Of a stretch of 64,000 bases of DNA, positions 1-10,673 are shown in pieces. The translations under genes were made by a program, and so were the position numbers. Position 1 is the first letter of the stretch; each line of letters starts with the position of its first letter. The DNA is taken from NCBI RefSeq assembly GCF_950023065.1, contig NC_088680.1, positions 11,644,559-11,708,558 on the forward strand, given 5' to 3'. Origin of the DNA: Planococcus citri (taxonomy: Eukaryota; Arthropoda; Insecta; Hemiptera; Pseudococcidae). Under the pieces are notes generated by a model. That model was not told the DNA's origin. It searched no databases and was given only the letters and a program-made list of their open reading frames with translations.

Positions 1-11
1 CTGATCTGAAT

Positions 12-3000
12 ATGGCTCTTGAAAATGGATCAATTACATTACAACAAGCGATCCGAGGATTCGATAGACTGCAGCACTTTGCCGATATTTTTGACCTCAA
101 CCCTAGTAAATACACAAGAGAGCAGGTTAAATTCACGTTTCAAGAAGGAAACACACACCTGCAACCATGGAGAGGGGAAAAATTTCGACCTAGCAAAAAA
201 TTATTGCCTGCTTTACGCAAAGCAATAACTAAAATGCTCGCTCTCGGTATCATCGAGTATTCACACTCATGCTATATTAACACCTTAGCACCTGTAGTTA
301 AGAAAAATGGAGATATTCGCTTATGTCTCGACGCTGACGAACTCAATAAATTCCTAGTCAATGTCTTAACTGAGCCAAATACAATCGCAAGCATGCTCTA
401 TGACAATGCTGGCGACAAGTTCTTTTGCACCCTCGACTTCACCGCAGGCTTTTGGCAACTTGAACTTGATTTGGAATCACGTAAATTTACTGCTTTTCAA
501 GTTGAAGGGCAAGTGTACGAATTCACCAGGCTACCTTATGGGCTCAAAATCTCATCAGGTGAGTTCGTACACATGATTAATCAAGTCATTGAAAATGAGG
601 ACGGAATTACAAAATACGTCGACGACATAAAAATATCAGGAACAACTTTTGAGGAAACTATCAAAAGACTTGAAAAAGTCTTTCACCTCATAAGAGAGCA
701 CGGTCTGAAGCTAAATCCAACAAAAACTCAATTTTTCAAAAATTGCGCTGATCATCTTGGTTTCGTAATTTCAGATAAAGGAATTGGAAAACAAAGTGAA
801 AAAATTAGAAAACTAGAGGAATTTGAAAAGAAACACACTAAACGAGGAAAATTCTCTCTATCCAAAAAGAACGACATTTTGGCTTTAGTTGGCAATACCG
901 GCCTCTACAGGGATTTTATTCCTGAATATTCCCAAATTGTAAACCCCATTTACCATCTTACGAAAGGTGATGTACCTGTCAAATGGACAGAAAAACAACA
1001 AAAAGCCTTTGAGACCTTGAAAGCTGAATTCAAGAAGGACTTCAAACTACAACAAGCTCCAAAGGAAGGTGATCTGTTCTTGGACACCCAACTCTCTGAT
1101 GACTCGATGAACGGAGTACTATTTTATATGGTCGAGAATGACAAACGAATCATCATGTTCATCTCGATAGCATTTAAAGAGCACCAGAAAAACTTCACCT
1201 TATTTGACCGAGAAATTATGTGTTTGGTAAAATGTGTTCAAAAATTACAAATGTGGCTACATGGTCGACGAGTCCATGTCAGATCTAACCTTTTACCAAT
1301 AATCAACCGATTTCGAGAAATTGCTCAAACCCACCGAAAGGCGGCTCACTGGGTAACCGTTCTAAATTGTTACGATATTATTTATGATATGAATTTTTCA
1401 AACAAGGCCCTTTATAAAATAAAGGCACCTGAATTAGAAGTTCACAATGTTGAAATTCCGGATGACTCAGATCCAACAGAGCTGGAACCATTTGAACCTC
1501 AAACTGAGCCATTGGAACCTCACTCACAAGAATTTGAGACAGGAATTGCACCCCTGGAAGTCAAATTTCTTGCTGAAAATATTCCTGAACTTCATAAACG
1601 TCTCAGAAACATCTCGTCATATCAACAGACAGACACGACGTGTAAAAAACTCATTGAAATTCTTGAGGAAAGTATCCCGGCGAATAATAAAAAGCAAAGA
1701 GATGCTCAGAAAAACAAACTTTCGAAATTTGAAATATTCAAAAATGTCAGAGGGGAGAAAATTCTCATGAAAAAATTAGAAAACGGTTCAAAAGTGCCCT
1801 GCCTGCCTAATGAGCTTTTCTATGACACTGTTGATTACCTACATTGCGTATATGGCCATGTAGGATCTACCAAACTTGACGTAATATTTCGCAGGATATT
1901 TTATCACAACAATTCATTGGCGTATATTCGCGAAATTTGCAACGTATGTATTGTCTGTAAGGTCAATAAGAACTACGCAAATCATAAGACTATTGAATAT
2001 GCACACATTGAAGCATACGCACTCGGAGATGTTCTATCAGTCGATTTGCTTGGACCTTTACCTGCAATGAAAAATGACCCAAAATACCTCTTGGTCACAA
2101 AAGATGTTTTCACGAACCGGACGTGGCTACGAACATTATACAATATCAAGAAAAAATCAGTCTGCCAACAAATGGCTACGGTGATTTTTGATATTGAAAG
2201 CCACAAGGTAAACATCAAGAAAATAATAACAGACAATGGCTCACAATTCATCTCCAGTTCCTGGTACAATTTACTCGAAGAACACCAAATTCAAGCGGCT
2301 CACACCAGTACATACAATCCACAATCTTCATCCGTGGAAAGGACGATGCGCTGGATTGGAGACAAACTACGAGTAAAAATTAATAAGAACCACAATCCTT
2401 ACCGTTCACATCTTGGATGGCAAGATATTATCTCTGAAATTGAGGATGAATTGAACAATACACCAACTTCATTTGGATTTAAACCCAATGAAGCCTGGGG
2501 CATCGCAGATGTTATTGGATTACAAATACCCCAGACGTGTGTAAAGTTCAACTTCAGGAAAGAACTCATCAAAATTCATGAGAAAATGATCAAACGCGAA
2601 ATTCCATCTGTCTCGACTGAAAAATGTCTCGAGGAAACGTTAAATCCCGATATTGACTTGATATTTGACACAGATGGTTACGTCCGTGTTACAGCGGATG
2701 GAGCCTGTTCAAAAAACGGTGACGCGAATGCAATTGCTGGAATAGGTATTTGTTTTGCGCCAGACTCAATTTTAAATATTTCAGAACGTATAACGAGCAC
2801 TCAATACCCAATTTCGAATAATCTTGCTGAATTAATTGCAATCCGTACCGCTTTGCAAGTACTTAAAGAAAATGATATCCAAAAAGTAAAATTATTGAGT
2901 GACTCGAATTACGCAATAAAAGCGCTCAACAATACCTGCTCATTATGGCAAACCAACAACTGGAAAAATTCCCGGAATAAACCAGTTCACCATGAACATC

Positions 3001-4316
3001 TATTCAAGGAAATTCTCGAACTTCATAAAGAGTTCGAAAAAGTCGAATTCATCCATGTTTTTGCAAGAAAACATGAGTTTACCAACATCATCGCTGATTC
3101 ATTAGCTAAAAAGGCTGTCTATACTATCGAGCAAGACAACCAAAAGATAAATGAAATGACCCCCCGTCAATTAGTTGAGACTTTTATTCGAGAAAAAAGA
3201 AGGCTGAAGAAAATAGAAGAAGAGTACGCCTTCAATAAAAGTCACCCCGACCCAACATTCTTTAAGAAAGGAGATTGGGTTTTAATGGCCAATCACAAAC
3301 AATCATCTTTCGCCAAACAAACTTCCGGCAAATTATATGAAAAGAAAACTGGACCATACATCGTTGTCCAAAGAAATGGCCATAACTGCTATCTTTTGGA
3401 ACCAACTGATGACGATGAAATTAACAGAGTAGCAAACATTCGCCAATTGACTCTTTTTATTACAAAAGAGAACTTAGAAAAGTTGAGAAGCGAAGTTTGC
3501 CTTAAATCTAGCATTGACTCTCGCTCATTAGAGCAAAGAATCAAAGAATTTCTTACTGACTATCGAAATGAATCTGAAATCGACAGTGAAGATGATGAAC
3601 TATACCTCGATTCAGATCAAGAAGATGACACTGAAATTGTAATCAGTAAGAAAGACTTTCGAAAAGCGTCTCAAGTGGTCTTACAAGAAGTAGCAAAATC
3701 AGCTTGTGAAAAACGTGCTGAAGCACGAAATAAACGACCTGAAAAGGCGCAAGCTACAACACATGCGTCTCAAGACTCAATTCTTTCGCAATCCCAACCC
3801 TCTACTTCAGGGGCACAGGATGAACCCCCCAGCGTAATAAAAAGAGCAAGAGGTCGTCCACGTAAGAATAGGGCAATTGAATCTTCGTCTCAAGAGACTA
3901 TTTCGACAATCGATGATAGCCAAGACAGTCAGGATAGCCAAGATTCTGACGATGAAATATTTTTGGATGCTCCTATGACGCTCCAAAATTCACCTGATAA
4001 TGACCTCTCCAATGCTCAAAACCCATTGGACACCCCACCTGACTCTGTAATTCCAGAATCGCAACCTAGCGAAACTTCAAACGTTCCTAGGGCAGGGGCA
4101 AGTGCTCAAAGGCCTACCTCATTACCAACTAGGACACGATCTGAACGAGTTCTCGCTAGATTACGGACAAAACCAGCGACACACTGGAAAAAACAGCTCG
4201 AGACAAAATTCCTAAATTACGTATCTGATAGCGATCAAGAGCCTATTGCTCGTTTTTATGAGATGGTTCCTGATGAAAAATCAGACGATGAAGGAAACCA
4301 ACCATGGAAAACCTAA
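12..4316 (+). CDS. Retrotransposon Pol polyprotein, 5'-partial: RT, decayed RNase H, integrase, second RNase H
   Basis: This polyprotein reverse-transcribes and integrates its own element. The frame is open left of the first ATG, so the true start lies outside the window. Domain order by residue: RT with YVDD near 202; a remnant RNase H near 350-450 that keeps the FDRE block but has lost the catalytic aspartates (TQLS for TDAS, RSN for HTD); an H2C2 zinc-binding domain near 612-650; and an integrase core with D near 677, D near 740 (TDNGSQF) and E near 775. Next comes a complete type I RNase H with D at about 894 (TADGACS), E at about 938, D at about 962 (LLSDSNYA) and D at about 1029. The integrase tail (GDWVLM, then KKTGPYIV) follows, then an acidic serine-rich C-terminus with an AT-hook-like RGRP core near 1280. 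There is no internal stop. The second RNase H therefore sits between integrase core and tail, which is unusual. Confidence 0.9.
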   Translation: MALENGSITLQQAIRGFDRLQHFADIFDLNPSKYTREQVKFTFQEGNTHLQPWRGEKFRPSKKLLPALRKAITKMLALGIIEYSHSCYINTLAPVVKKNGDIRLCLDADELNKFLVNVLTEPNTIASMLYDNAGDKFFCTLDFTAGFWQLELDLESRKFTAFQVEGQVYEFTRLPYGLKISSGEFVHMINQVIENEDGITKYVDDIKISGTTFEETIKRLEKVFHLIREHGLKLNPTKTQFFKNCADHLGFVISDKGIGKQSEKIRKLEEFEKKHTKRGKFSLSKKNDILALVGNTGLYRDFIPEYSQIVNPIYHLTKGDVPVKWTEKQQKAFETLKAEFKKDFKLQQAPKEGDLFLDTQLSDDSMNGVLFYMVENDKRIIMFISIAFKEHQKNFTLFDREIMCLVKCVQKLQMWLHGRRVHVRSNLLPIINRFREIAQTHRKAAHWVTVLNCYDIIYDMNFSNKALYKIKAPELEVHNVEIPDDSDPTELEPFEPQTEPLEPHSQEFETGIAPLEVKFLAENIPELHKRLRNISSYQQTDTTCKKLIEILEESIPANNKKQRDAQKNKLSKFEIFKNVRGEKILMKKLENGSKVPCLPNELFYDTVDYLHCVYGHVGSTKLDVIFRRIFYHNNSLAYIREICNVCIVCKVNKNYANHKTIEYAHIEAYALGDVLSVDLLGPLPAMKNDPKYLLVTKDVFTNRTWLRTLYNIKKKSVCQQMATVIFDIESHKVNIKKIITDNGSQFISSSWYNLLEEHQIQAAHTSTYNPQSSSVERTMRWIGDKLRVKINKNHNPYRSHLGWQDIISEIEDELNNTPTSFGFKPNEAWGIADVIGLQIPQTCVKFNFRKELIKIHEKMIKREIPSVSTEKCLEETLNPDIDLIFDTDGYVRVTADGACSKNGDANAIAGIGICFAPDSILNISERITSTQYPISNNLAELIAIRTALQVLKENDIQKVKLLSDSNYAIKALNNTCSLWQTNNWKNSRNKPVHHEHLFKEILELHKEFEKVEFIHVFARKHEFTNIIADSLAKKAVYTIEQDNQKINEMTPRQLVETFIREKRRLKKIEEEYAFNKSHPDPTFFKKGDWVLMANHKQSSFAKQTSGKLYEKKTGPYIVVQRNGHNCYLLEPTDDDEINRVANIRQLTLFITKENLEKLRSEVCLKSSIDSRSLEQRIKEFLTDYRNESEIDSEDDELYLDSDQEDDTEIVISKKDFRKASQVVLQEVAKSACEKRAEARNKRPEKAQATTHASQDSILSQSQPSTSGAQDEPPSVIKRARGRPRKNRAIESSSQETISTIDDSQDSQDSQDSDDEIFLDAPMTLQNSPDNDLSNAQNPLDTPPDSVIPESQPSETSNVPRAGASAQRPTSLPTRTRSERVLARLRTKPATHWKKQLETKFLNYVSDSDQEPIARFYEMVPDEKSDDEGNQPWKT

Positions 4317-4354
4317 TGCTTTGCAGAAAATCCACCACTTTATCGTTGTGAATT

Positions 4355-5496
4355 GAAAGATGTACAAAAATTCCCCTATCATATGTCCTGCTACATCTTT
4401 CGACCTCAACAACAACCACTCATTAAGACTGAAAAGTGTACAAAAACCCCAAGATCATATGTCCTGATACACTTTTCAGCCATAACAAAAACTCAAGAGA
4501 TGAAAAATAATCTCACCAATAGTTAATCATTGCAATTAAAAATGCGCAAGATCACAAGATCTATGTCCTGTGACATTTCTTAATTACAACATACACCCAA
4601 CAAGCAAAGCATTAAGGATAAGTCAGTGTAAATATTTTTTTTTTTGAGTCTTATAACCCTTTCTACTATCCTATTGTGGTATGTATACTTTTACAGATAG
4701 AAAATTACAATCTAAAATTGCTTGGAAGTACACCAAAAAATACCTTATCATATGTCCTCGTGCATTTCCAAGTGAAAACATTTTCTTTTCCTCTAAATTC
4801 AAAATTATATTCGATCATTAATTCATTTTTTGTCCTCGGTACCTTATCTATAAGTAAGTATTCTAAGACATTTACCAAGATCGATGTTTTGAACTCGTAA
4901 TTTGGACACTAAGTAAAATACTATCTTACATCGCTTGGAGATACGCTAAATACCCTATCCTATGTCCTGACGTACTTTCAAGCTATACTGCTCTTTTAAC
5001 GTAAATGTAAAAATCACTTGATTTCATTATCACAAATACACACAATAACCGATTCCTTTTTATGTTAATCGTAGTTCTAGCCCTTGGTAAAATACACCAC
5101 GGATACGTAGCAGGTAGACGAACCCGGAACCCAACTGTGTCGTTTACGTACACAAACATCAACAACGCATCTTCACACCCCGAGTTTGTTACTCCAAAAC
5201 GGTCAGCGAGTGTGACATTGACCCTACTACATCTCCTCAACACAGAGCGCAGACACCCGCATATGACAGCTGGAGAAGAATACGCAAACGAACCCAAATA
5301 AACATGTACACAGATTGGTCCGCGATTTGCTACCCGATGACTTGGGAAAAGAATACGCTTATCAAGTAAATTAAATACGATTCACGAGTATTCCATGAAA
5401 TAATTCTCTTCGCAATAGCCCATATACCTATCTTCTTTTCATAAAATACGAATTCAAATACTCGCAAACATACCTAGATCTAGGTCCTGGTATGTT
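4355..5496 (+). repeat. Array of six related hairpins with a conserved TATGTCCTG-type loop
   Basis: Six imperfect inverted repeats start 39 bases after the Pol stop: 4355-4401, 4429-4479, 4534-4585, 4721-4772, 4933-4983 and 5467-5496. Stems are 8-13 bp and differ between copies, for example GAAAGATGTA/TACATCTTTC and CTGAAAAGTGTA/TACACTTTTCAG. Five share a loop ending TATGTCCT, usually ATCATATGTCCTG; the sixth has AGGTCCTGG. Stem changes are mostly compensated, with G-T wobbles in copies 4 and 5. Paired changes around a fixed loop suggest selection on structure, probably as RNA. The function is unknown. Confidence 0.7.
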
Positions 5497-6979
5497 ATAG
5501 AATGATATTTCTCCTAAACTTATCCATATAGTACACCCTTGTTCAAACACACCTTACAATATACCTACTTCCACTCAACCCAGAAATCATTTTTTTTTTT
5601 TCTCCTTTTCCTATTAAAATCTTCGACTCGTAATCGTAGGTATAATATAAGCTATACATATATGTAACCTTAATTAAAAATCTCTCGCACACAGCATTTA
5701 CTGCCCAACAACAGTAAATGCCCTTACGTAATATTCTACACAGTGTGTTTATTGTTTCAGTATACGCCACAATATGTAAATATCATGCCACTATAGGATA
5801 CTGTACCATGTCCCCTAATAAAACCAGAACGATCTTCTCTAAAAATTGATAACCGCATGGTTCCCAGCGCAGCACAGAAGACAATTTTGGTCAACGGCGC
5901 GAGTAAATAGGATTGCTAGCTGCTCATAAAAACATCAAATAAGTTAGTACCTCGTTAAGATATCAAGTAAGGTACAAAAATTCGAGCAACACCGGCAGCA
6001 TTATAGATGAAATAATCGTCTACAGTGCAAGCGATAAGCCTGCATTACTTCGACGATTCATAGCGATCTCTACGAATTCGCTACTTTGAAAACTGAACGA
6101 TGTGCAAAATTCCATGCATTTTATTCGTCTGGCAATCTTGATTTTTTTGTATAGTCAGCTTTTTTCGGAAAATTCAGTTCATAGAAACTTAGAATGAAGT
6201 CCAGACGAAGCGCTACCACATCCAGAGAAACCATTCGATAAAATAGTCAAAAGCCATAAAAACTTCAACAGACGGCGATACTTGTCACTCATATTTTTCT
6301 CTCTTATATTCGATTATTTTATTTTTTGATAATTACCTCGCCTTCTTATCTACTTCTCACACACAAGTGTTCTTACAATCATATACGCACCAAAATTTTA
6401 TGGATTTGGAGGTGGGGACGATTTTTTTCATCTAGCTGTATCATCCAAAAAGATAGAAAACTGAAATAAAGGTGCTACCTTTTCTCGAATCTCACCTCAT
6501 TATATGTAGTGCTGGGATCCACACGACACCTCTCGACTTAGCTGTGGTAAGTTTTGACTTTACTTTACCTATTCGATCCGAGTTTGCTTTATATCTCAAC
6601 TTGATCTAGCTGGCTTATATTTAAGTAAGTTAGTTGGATCTTTTGCATCGAATTCGCGAGTGATTATTTGTATCTTTGCACCAAAATATTCAGTCTTATT
6701 ATTTTTTACAATCTTTTCCTCAAAAATCCAGATTTTGAACACAATTTCACCTGATCAACTATTCGATCAATATTGTCAACTCCTTGTTGACAATCTTTCG
6801 TTTCAATCGAATCATTCAGCGTGATTATAATTTTGTATCGAACCTCCTTCGATTAATTCTTGAATTTTTCAAATAGAGTTTTCGGCCATCTTTCCAAAAA
6901 TTCATTCGAATCTTCGAATATTTCCCTGAACCGCCTTCAATTCTTTCAACACCACAGTTCGATTTTTTCCCTATAAATC
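5497..6979 (+). other. Non-coding interval before the second ORF
   Basis: No credible coding frame is present. A perfect 9-bp hairpin (ATTGTCAAC, loop TCCTT, GTTGACAAT) lies at 6772-6794. A pyrimidine-rich stretch ending CACCACAG at 6957 lies about 20 bases before the ORF and could be a splice acceptor for a subgenomic transcript. That role is inferred only. Confidence 0.4.
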
Positions 6980-9133
6980 ATGTCGTATTGCGAGATTATT
7001 TGCGACCAGTGCAAGCTATCTTTAGCACTGCCCGGACCATTTGCAAGGGCAATTCATGACGATATCTACATAACAGCATGTAGGCACCTTTTTCATTTTG
7101 GATGCCTATATCGCTTGTATATAAATTCCACTACTAGAACAGAACAAGGTGCACAATGTGTCCCCTGTCCTCATCCGTCATGTAAGCAAATGATCTTAGG
7201 ATCTGATTCTTTCTTTGTGGATCAATCCTTACGAATATTCCAAGTACTCAACACTGACTCTAGAGTCCAGTCTCTCGTAAATCAACTCGCATCACAACGA
7301 GATTACATCACACGTATCGAGATGGTGATGATTAACGAGAATATTGAACTAAAAAATCAGCTAGAGGAGTATCGACGAGAACACTTCAATTTAATGACTC
7401 GATACAACTTGCTCCTAGATCATCAGATAGGCAATCTATTTTCGAATATACGTCCGAGAATAAATTCCTCAAACAATCCTCAACCTTCTTCTTCTCAAAC
7501 TGCATCCGTCATGCCACAATCTTCGACTTCAAATTCCGATGTACCGCAGTTTACATCTCCCCCACCACTGTGGCGACAATTTCAAAACTCAGCACAATCT
7601 TCTTTCGCAAAACCACAAGCTTCTTGTGATTCTGCACTGATTCAAAGACCAGAGCCTGTAGAGACCCCAATTCCAACGATTGTCACCCCTCGACAACAAA
7701 CTGTACACGCTGGTTCATTAACCCAGCCCATAATCTCTCAACTCAAATATGTAGACGTAGTTGGAACACCTTCCACTTCGTCAGACAGCTCTAGAGCCTC
7801 AGGTTCCGGCATTAGTACGACTTCGGATCGCGTAGCTCCTACGACACTACGATCCAAAATTTTCCCCCCAAAGCCAAAAAAGGGCACTTCTGCTGACAAG
7901 CGCCTTTTTCATAAAAATTATAGAGCCCGGTTCGGCTCCGATTCAGCTGAAATAGAACCTTTCTATCCCATTAATTCGTACCCGCATGGCTTTACGGCAG
8001 CAGGATACGAAATTTTGGACGATGCTTATATCATCGTATTTTTGGCCTATAATATCCTAATTATGGGGGATGGACACGCTGATGGTATCGCAAGATACTT
8101 AAGTGTATCTAAACCCTATGAAAACCTGGTTGACATAGAAATGTACCGTAGAGACCTTCTAGCTTCTGAATTACTCTTATATCTCGAAACGTTCTTAAAA
8201 CTCCCAAAACGAATTATGATGTCAATTGGGAATTTTGACATACAAAGAGGTACGTCATACGGACAATTCTTCAATATATTCCAAGCTATTATTCTATTAT
8301 TCAAAAAACTAAAAGTGCAAGAACTCATAATCCTTCCACTCATCCCGCACAAGAAAGTCAACCAGGAACAATTTTCAGAAATTAACAGAGCTTTAAATTA
8401 CGATTGGGAAAGAACTCTTGGAGCTAGAATAACTAGAATTCCACATATTTTCGAAGAATTTCATACAGATAGGGCAGGAATCGACCAATATGGCCCATTC
8501 TACCCCTCCAACCAATATGCCAACGTACTTCTAGCCCTCAGAAATGAGCTTATCCCAGACGTACTTCCCAGACACTCTACAAGCCAATCTCCAAGACCCC
8601 CTACACCTGATGTTGAAATCCCTCCAAATAATATTCTTCCACTACTACCATTGGACCTCCGAATTCCCAGAATTTGCTTGACCCCTGTTAAAATAGATCC
8701 TCCTCCTACCACGACTTCATCTACTAAATTATCCCAAACTACAATCCTTTCCACCCCCTCTACCTCTTCTTGTTCAAGCAGAACAGATCTAGTGGTGCAA
8801 AGTGTACAAATTTCCACCGAAAAGAATGCAAATAATCTCGGAAAGAAAGGTAAACCACGTCGTGTAGAACGTCGTAAACGCGAGGAGGAGGAAAGCTTAG
8901 TTCGAAATGTAAGACGACGCACCGATCCCATCGTGCGTATGGTAGAAGAAGCTATAGAGCAGGTGGAAAAAACCAGCATGCCGCCAGTTAATGTGCCACG
9001 CGACCGCGCGGCTCGTATGTTTGCTTCTGATTCCAGGTCATCTCTAAATGATCATCGAACACCATCACGAGATGATGAGATAAAGAAGGAGGAGGCTGAG
9101 AAAGAGACCAATTTGTCAGGCCAAAACCAGTAG
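6980..9133 (+). CDS. Second ORF of the retroelement: RING-H2 finger, coiled coil, SGNH-like domain (717 aa)
   Basis: I do not recognise this protein as a whole. Residues 8-63 fit the RING-H2 pattern exactly: C8-x2-C11, C34-x-H36, H39-x2-C42, C60-x2-C63. This zinc fold is typical of ubiquitin ligases. Residues about 90-145 look like a coiled coil, followed by a long Ser/Pro/Gln-rich linker. Residues about 300-530 form an ordered domain whose blocks resemble an SGNH/GDSL hydrolase: GDGHADG near 363 where GDS would be, IGNFD near 414 where GxND would be, and DQYGPFYPSN near 500 where DxxH would be. The catalytic serine and histidine appear replaced, so an inactive fold is likelier than an esterase. 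A basic, nuclear-signal-like patch lies near 625-650. It sits where an env or accessory ORF would be. Function unknown. Confidence 0.75.
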   Translation: MSYCEIICDQCKLSLALPGPFARAIHDDIYITACRHLFHFGCLYRLYINSTTRTEQGAQCVPCPHPSCKQMILGSDSFFVDQSLRIFQVLNTDSRVQSLVNQLASQRDYITRIEMVMINENIELKNQLEEYRREHFNLMTRYNLLLDHQIGNLFSNIRPRINSSNNPQPSSSQTASVMPQSSTSNSDVPQFTSPPPLWRQFQNSAQSSFAKPQASCDSALIQRPEPVETPIPTIVTPRQQTVHAGSLTQPIISQLKYVDVVGTPSTSSDSSRASGSGISTTSDRVAPTTLRSKIFPPKPKKGTSADKRLFHKNYRARFGSDSAEIEPFYPINSYPHGFTAAGYEILDDAYIIVFLAYNILIMGDGHADGIARYLSVSKPYENLVDIEMYRRDLLASELLLYLETFLKLPKRIMMSIGNFDIQRGTSYGQFFNIFQAIILLFKKLKVQELIILPLIPHKKVNQEQFSEINRALNYDWERTLGARITRIPHIFEEFHTDRAGIDQYGPFYPSNQYANVLLALRNELIPDVLPRHSTSQSPRPPTPDVEIPPNNILPLLPLDLRIPRICLTPVKIDPPPTTTSSTKLSQTTILSTPSTSSCSSRTDLVVQSVQISTEKNANNLGKKGKPRRVERRKREEEESLVRNVRRRTDPIVRMVEEAIEQVEKTSMPPVNVPRDRAARMFASDSRSSLNDHRTPSRDDEIKKEEAEKETNLSGQNQ

Positions 9134-10673
9134 AGCTCTGGACCTCTGGGATTGGATCGCTGTTGTAAAATTGTATTTTCTATATACTTATTAATTAACT
9201 ATATTTAACCCTAGATTTAAATATAAAAGTAGAACATTACTAACGTTTCAGACTCTCATCTATAGACAAACTCCAACAAGTAAGTATTTTTTGAAAAACA
9301 TACTAATAGTTTGCTTCCCCACAGAATTATTATGACTCAAAAACAACGCAGTCCAGAGTAATGATCCTATGCTAATTGACGACTTTGAGAGATGTTTGAC
9401 TCGAAAAAAGCTGAGATTCATTGATAATGATACTGTCGGTGACTAAACAACTACAACTTCTCATCATACAATACCACTACTTCTTCAACAGAAATTTTCA
9501 CAAACCAACATTATTCAATAGTTCATATTTTTGCATTCTTTACAATATTTGTCTTTTATATGCATTCATATTCAAATCCTGCATCATGTGTCTACTTTTA
9601 TACATATAGTTTTATGCCATGCACATATATTATCCCTGTAGAATTAGACGAATATCTTAGAATTACGCAAAACAATAGAATTAAGCAAAATCCTAGAGTT
9701 AAGCAAAATTTTTTCTTTTCTCCATGAAACTTTACGCAATTTTTTATATTACTTTTTACATTTATTCTATGTTCTCTACAATGTTAGATTCATGTTTCTA
9801 TGCATTTATTTTCATGCCATATACATATAGTATGCCTTTAAAATTAATCTTAGAATTACGCAAAAACGGTAGAATTAAGCAAAATTTTCGAAACTGTATG
9901 CACTTTCGGAAAGATAGGGCCACATAATGTACAAACTAGAACACAAAGTGACATTAATCAACTTTTCTTAGCTTTCGAACTTTTTCAACTTTATACTTTT
10001 GGTCGTCACATCTGAACAAAAATTAGGGAATTAAAATTTAAAATCTGCAATATGACAATTGTAAAACTTTCCATAAAAGAAGCTAGCTTTTCGTCGCCGT
10101 CATATTTGCAAGGAATAGGAAATCTTCATAAATTTATAGGCCAAATTAACATAATGCTACTTAATGACCAAGAACCACTCTCGTTGGCAGAGCACATACT
10201 TCGCGTATTTATTCTATCCAGTTATAAGGAAAACCTTCAGTTCATACCCATTAAGGCATTTAGGATACATTTGGCTACATAACAAAAAGAGAAGGGCCAT
10301 TTCGGAACTCAAAAAATTTTAGAATTTTCTGTAAAACACATTACCATCTTTCGATCCTGTTGATTGGTTATAAATTTGAGTAAACGATCCCTCATTATTG
10401 ACTTCAAAAAATTATAGACACCTTTAGTAGTCAGGAGCATATTAACAACTTTTCCACTTCAAAAATCCCACCCTCCGACCCATCTCTTGAAAACCTGTCA
10501 CCTCAAAATAGTCTGCAGATCAACGCAGCAAAGTACGGAGGGGCAGGGTGGTGGAGCCTCCCTTGTCTTGGAAGGGAGGGGAAAGCGGGGTTACGGCATA
10601 TTTTCCTCTTATTTTTCGTGATCCGTGCTTCCCCCCGTGACCTGCTGTAGGGGTCAACCCCCGGAAGGGCATA
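9134..10673 (+). other. Non-coding tail after the second ORF
   Basis: AT-rich with no supported gene. A block with TTAGAATTACGCAAAA and TAGAATTAAGCAAAAT occurs twice (about 9595-9710 and 9805-9890), with the preceding CATGCCAT..CATATA stretch also repeated. The last 150 bases turn GC-rich and purine-rich (GGAAGGGAGGGGAAAGCGGGG near 10570), just ahead of the LTR-like block, which could mark a polypurine tract region. Confidence 0.4.

Noticed and set aside
19..228. Short frame inside the start of the retroelement Pol
   Set aside because: It overlaps the conserved RT in another frame and has no motif.
4983..5301. Overlapping opposite-strand frames of about 80-104 codons
   Set aside because: No homology and no composition bias; they overlap the fifth hairpin and look like chance.
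4355..5496. Hairpin array considered as hammerhead or other known ribozymes, or a CRISPR
   Set aside because: It lacks the CTGATGA/GAAA core; spacing is irregular and the repeats are palindromic with variable stems.
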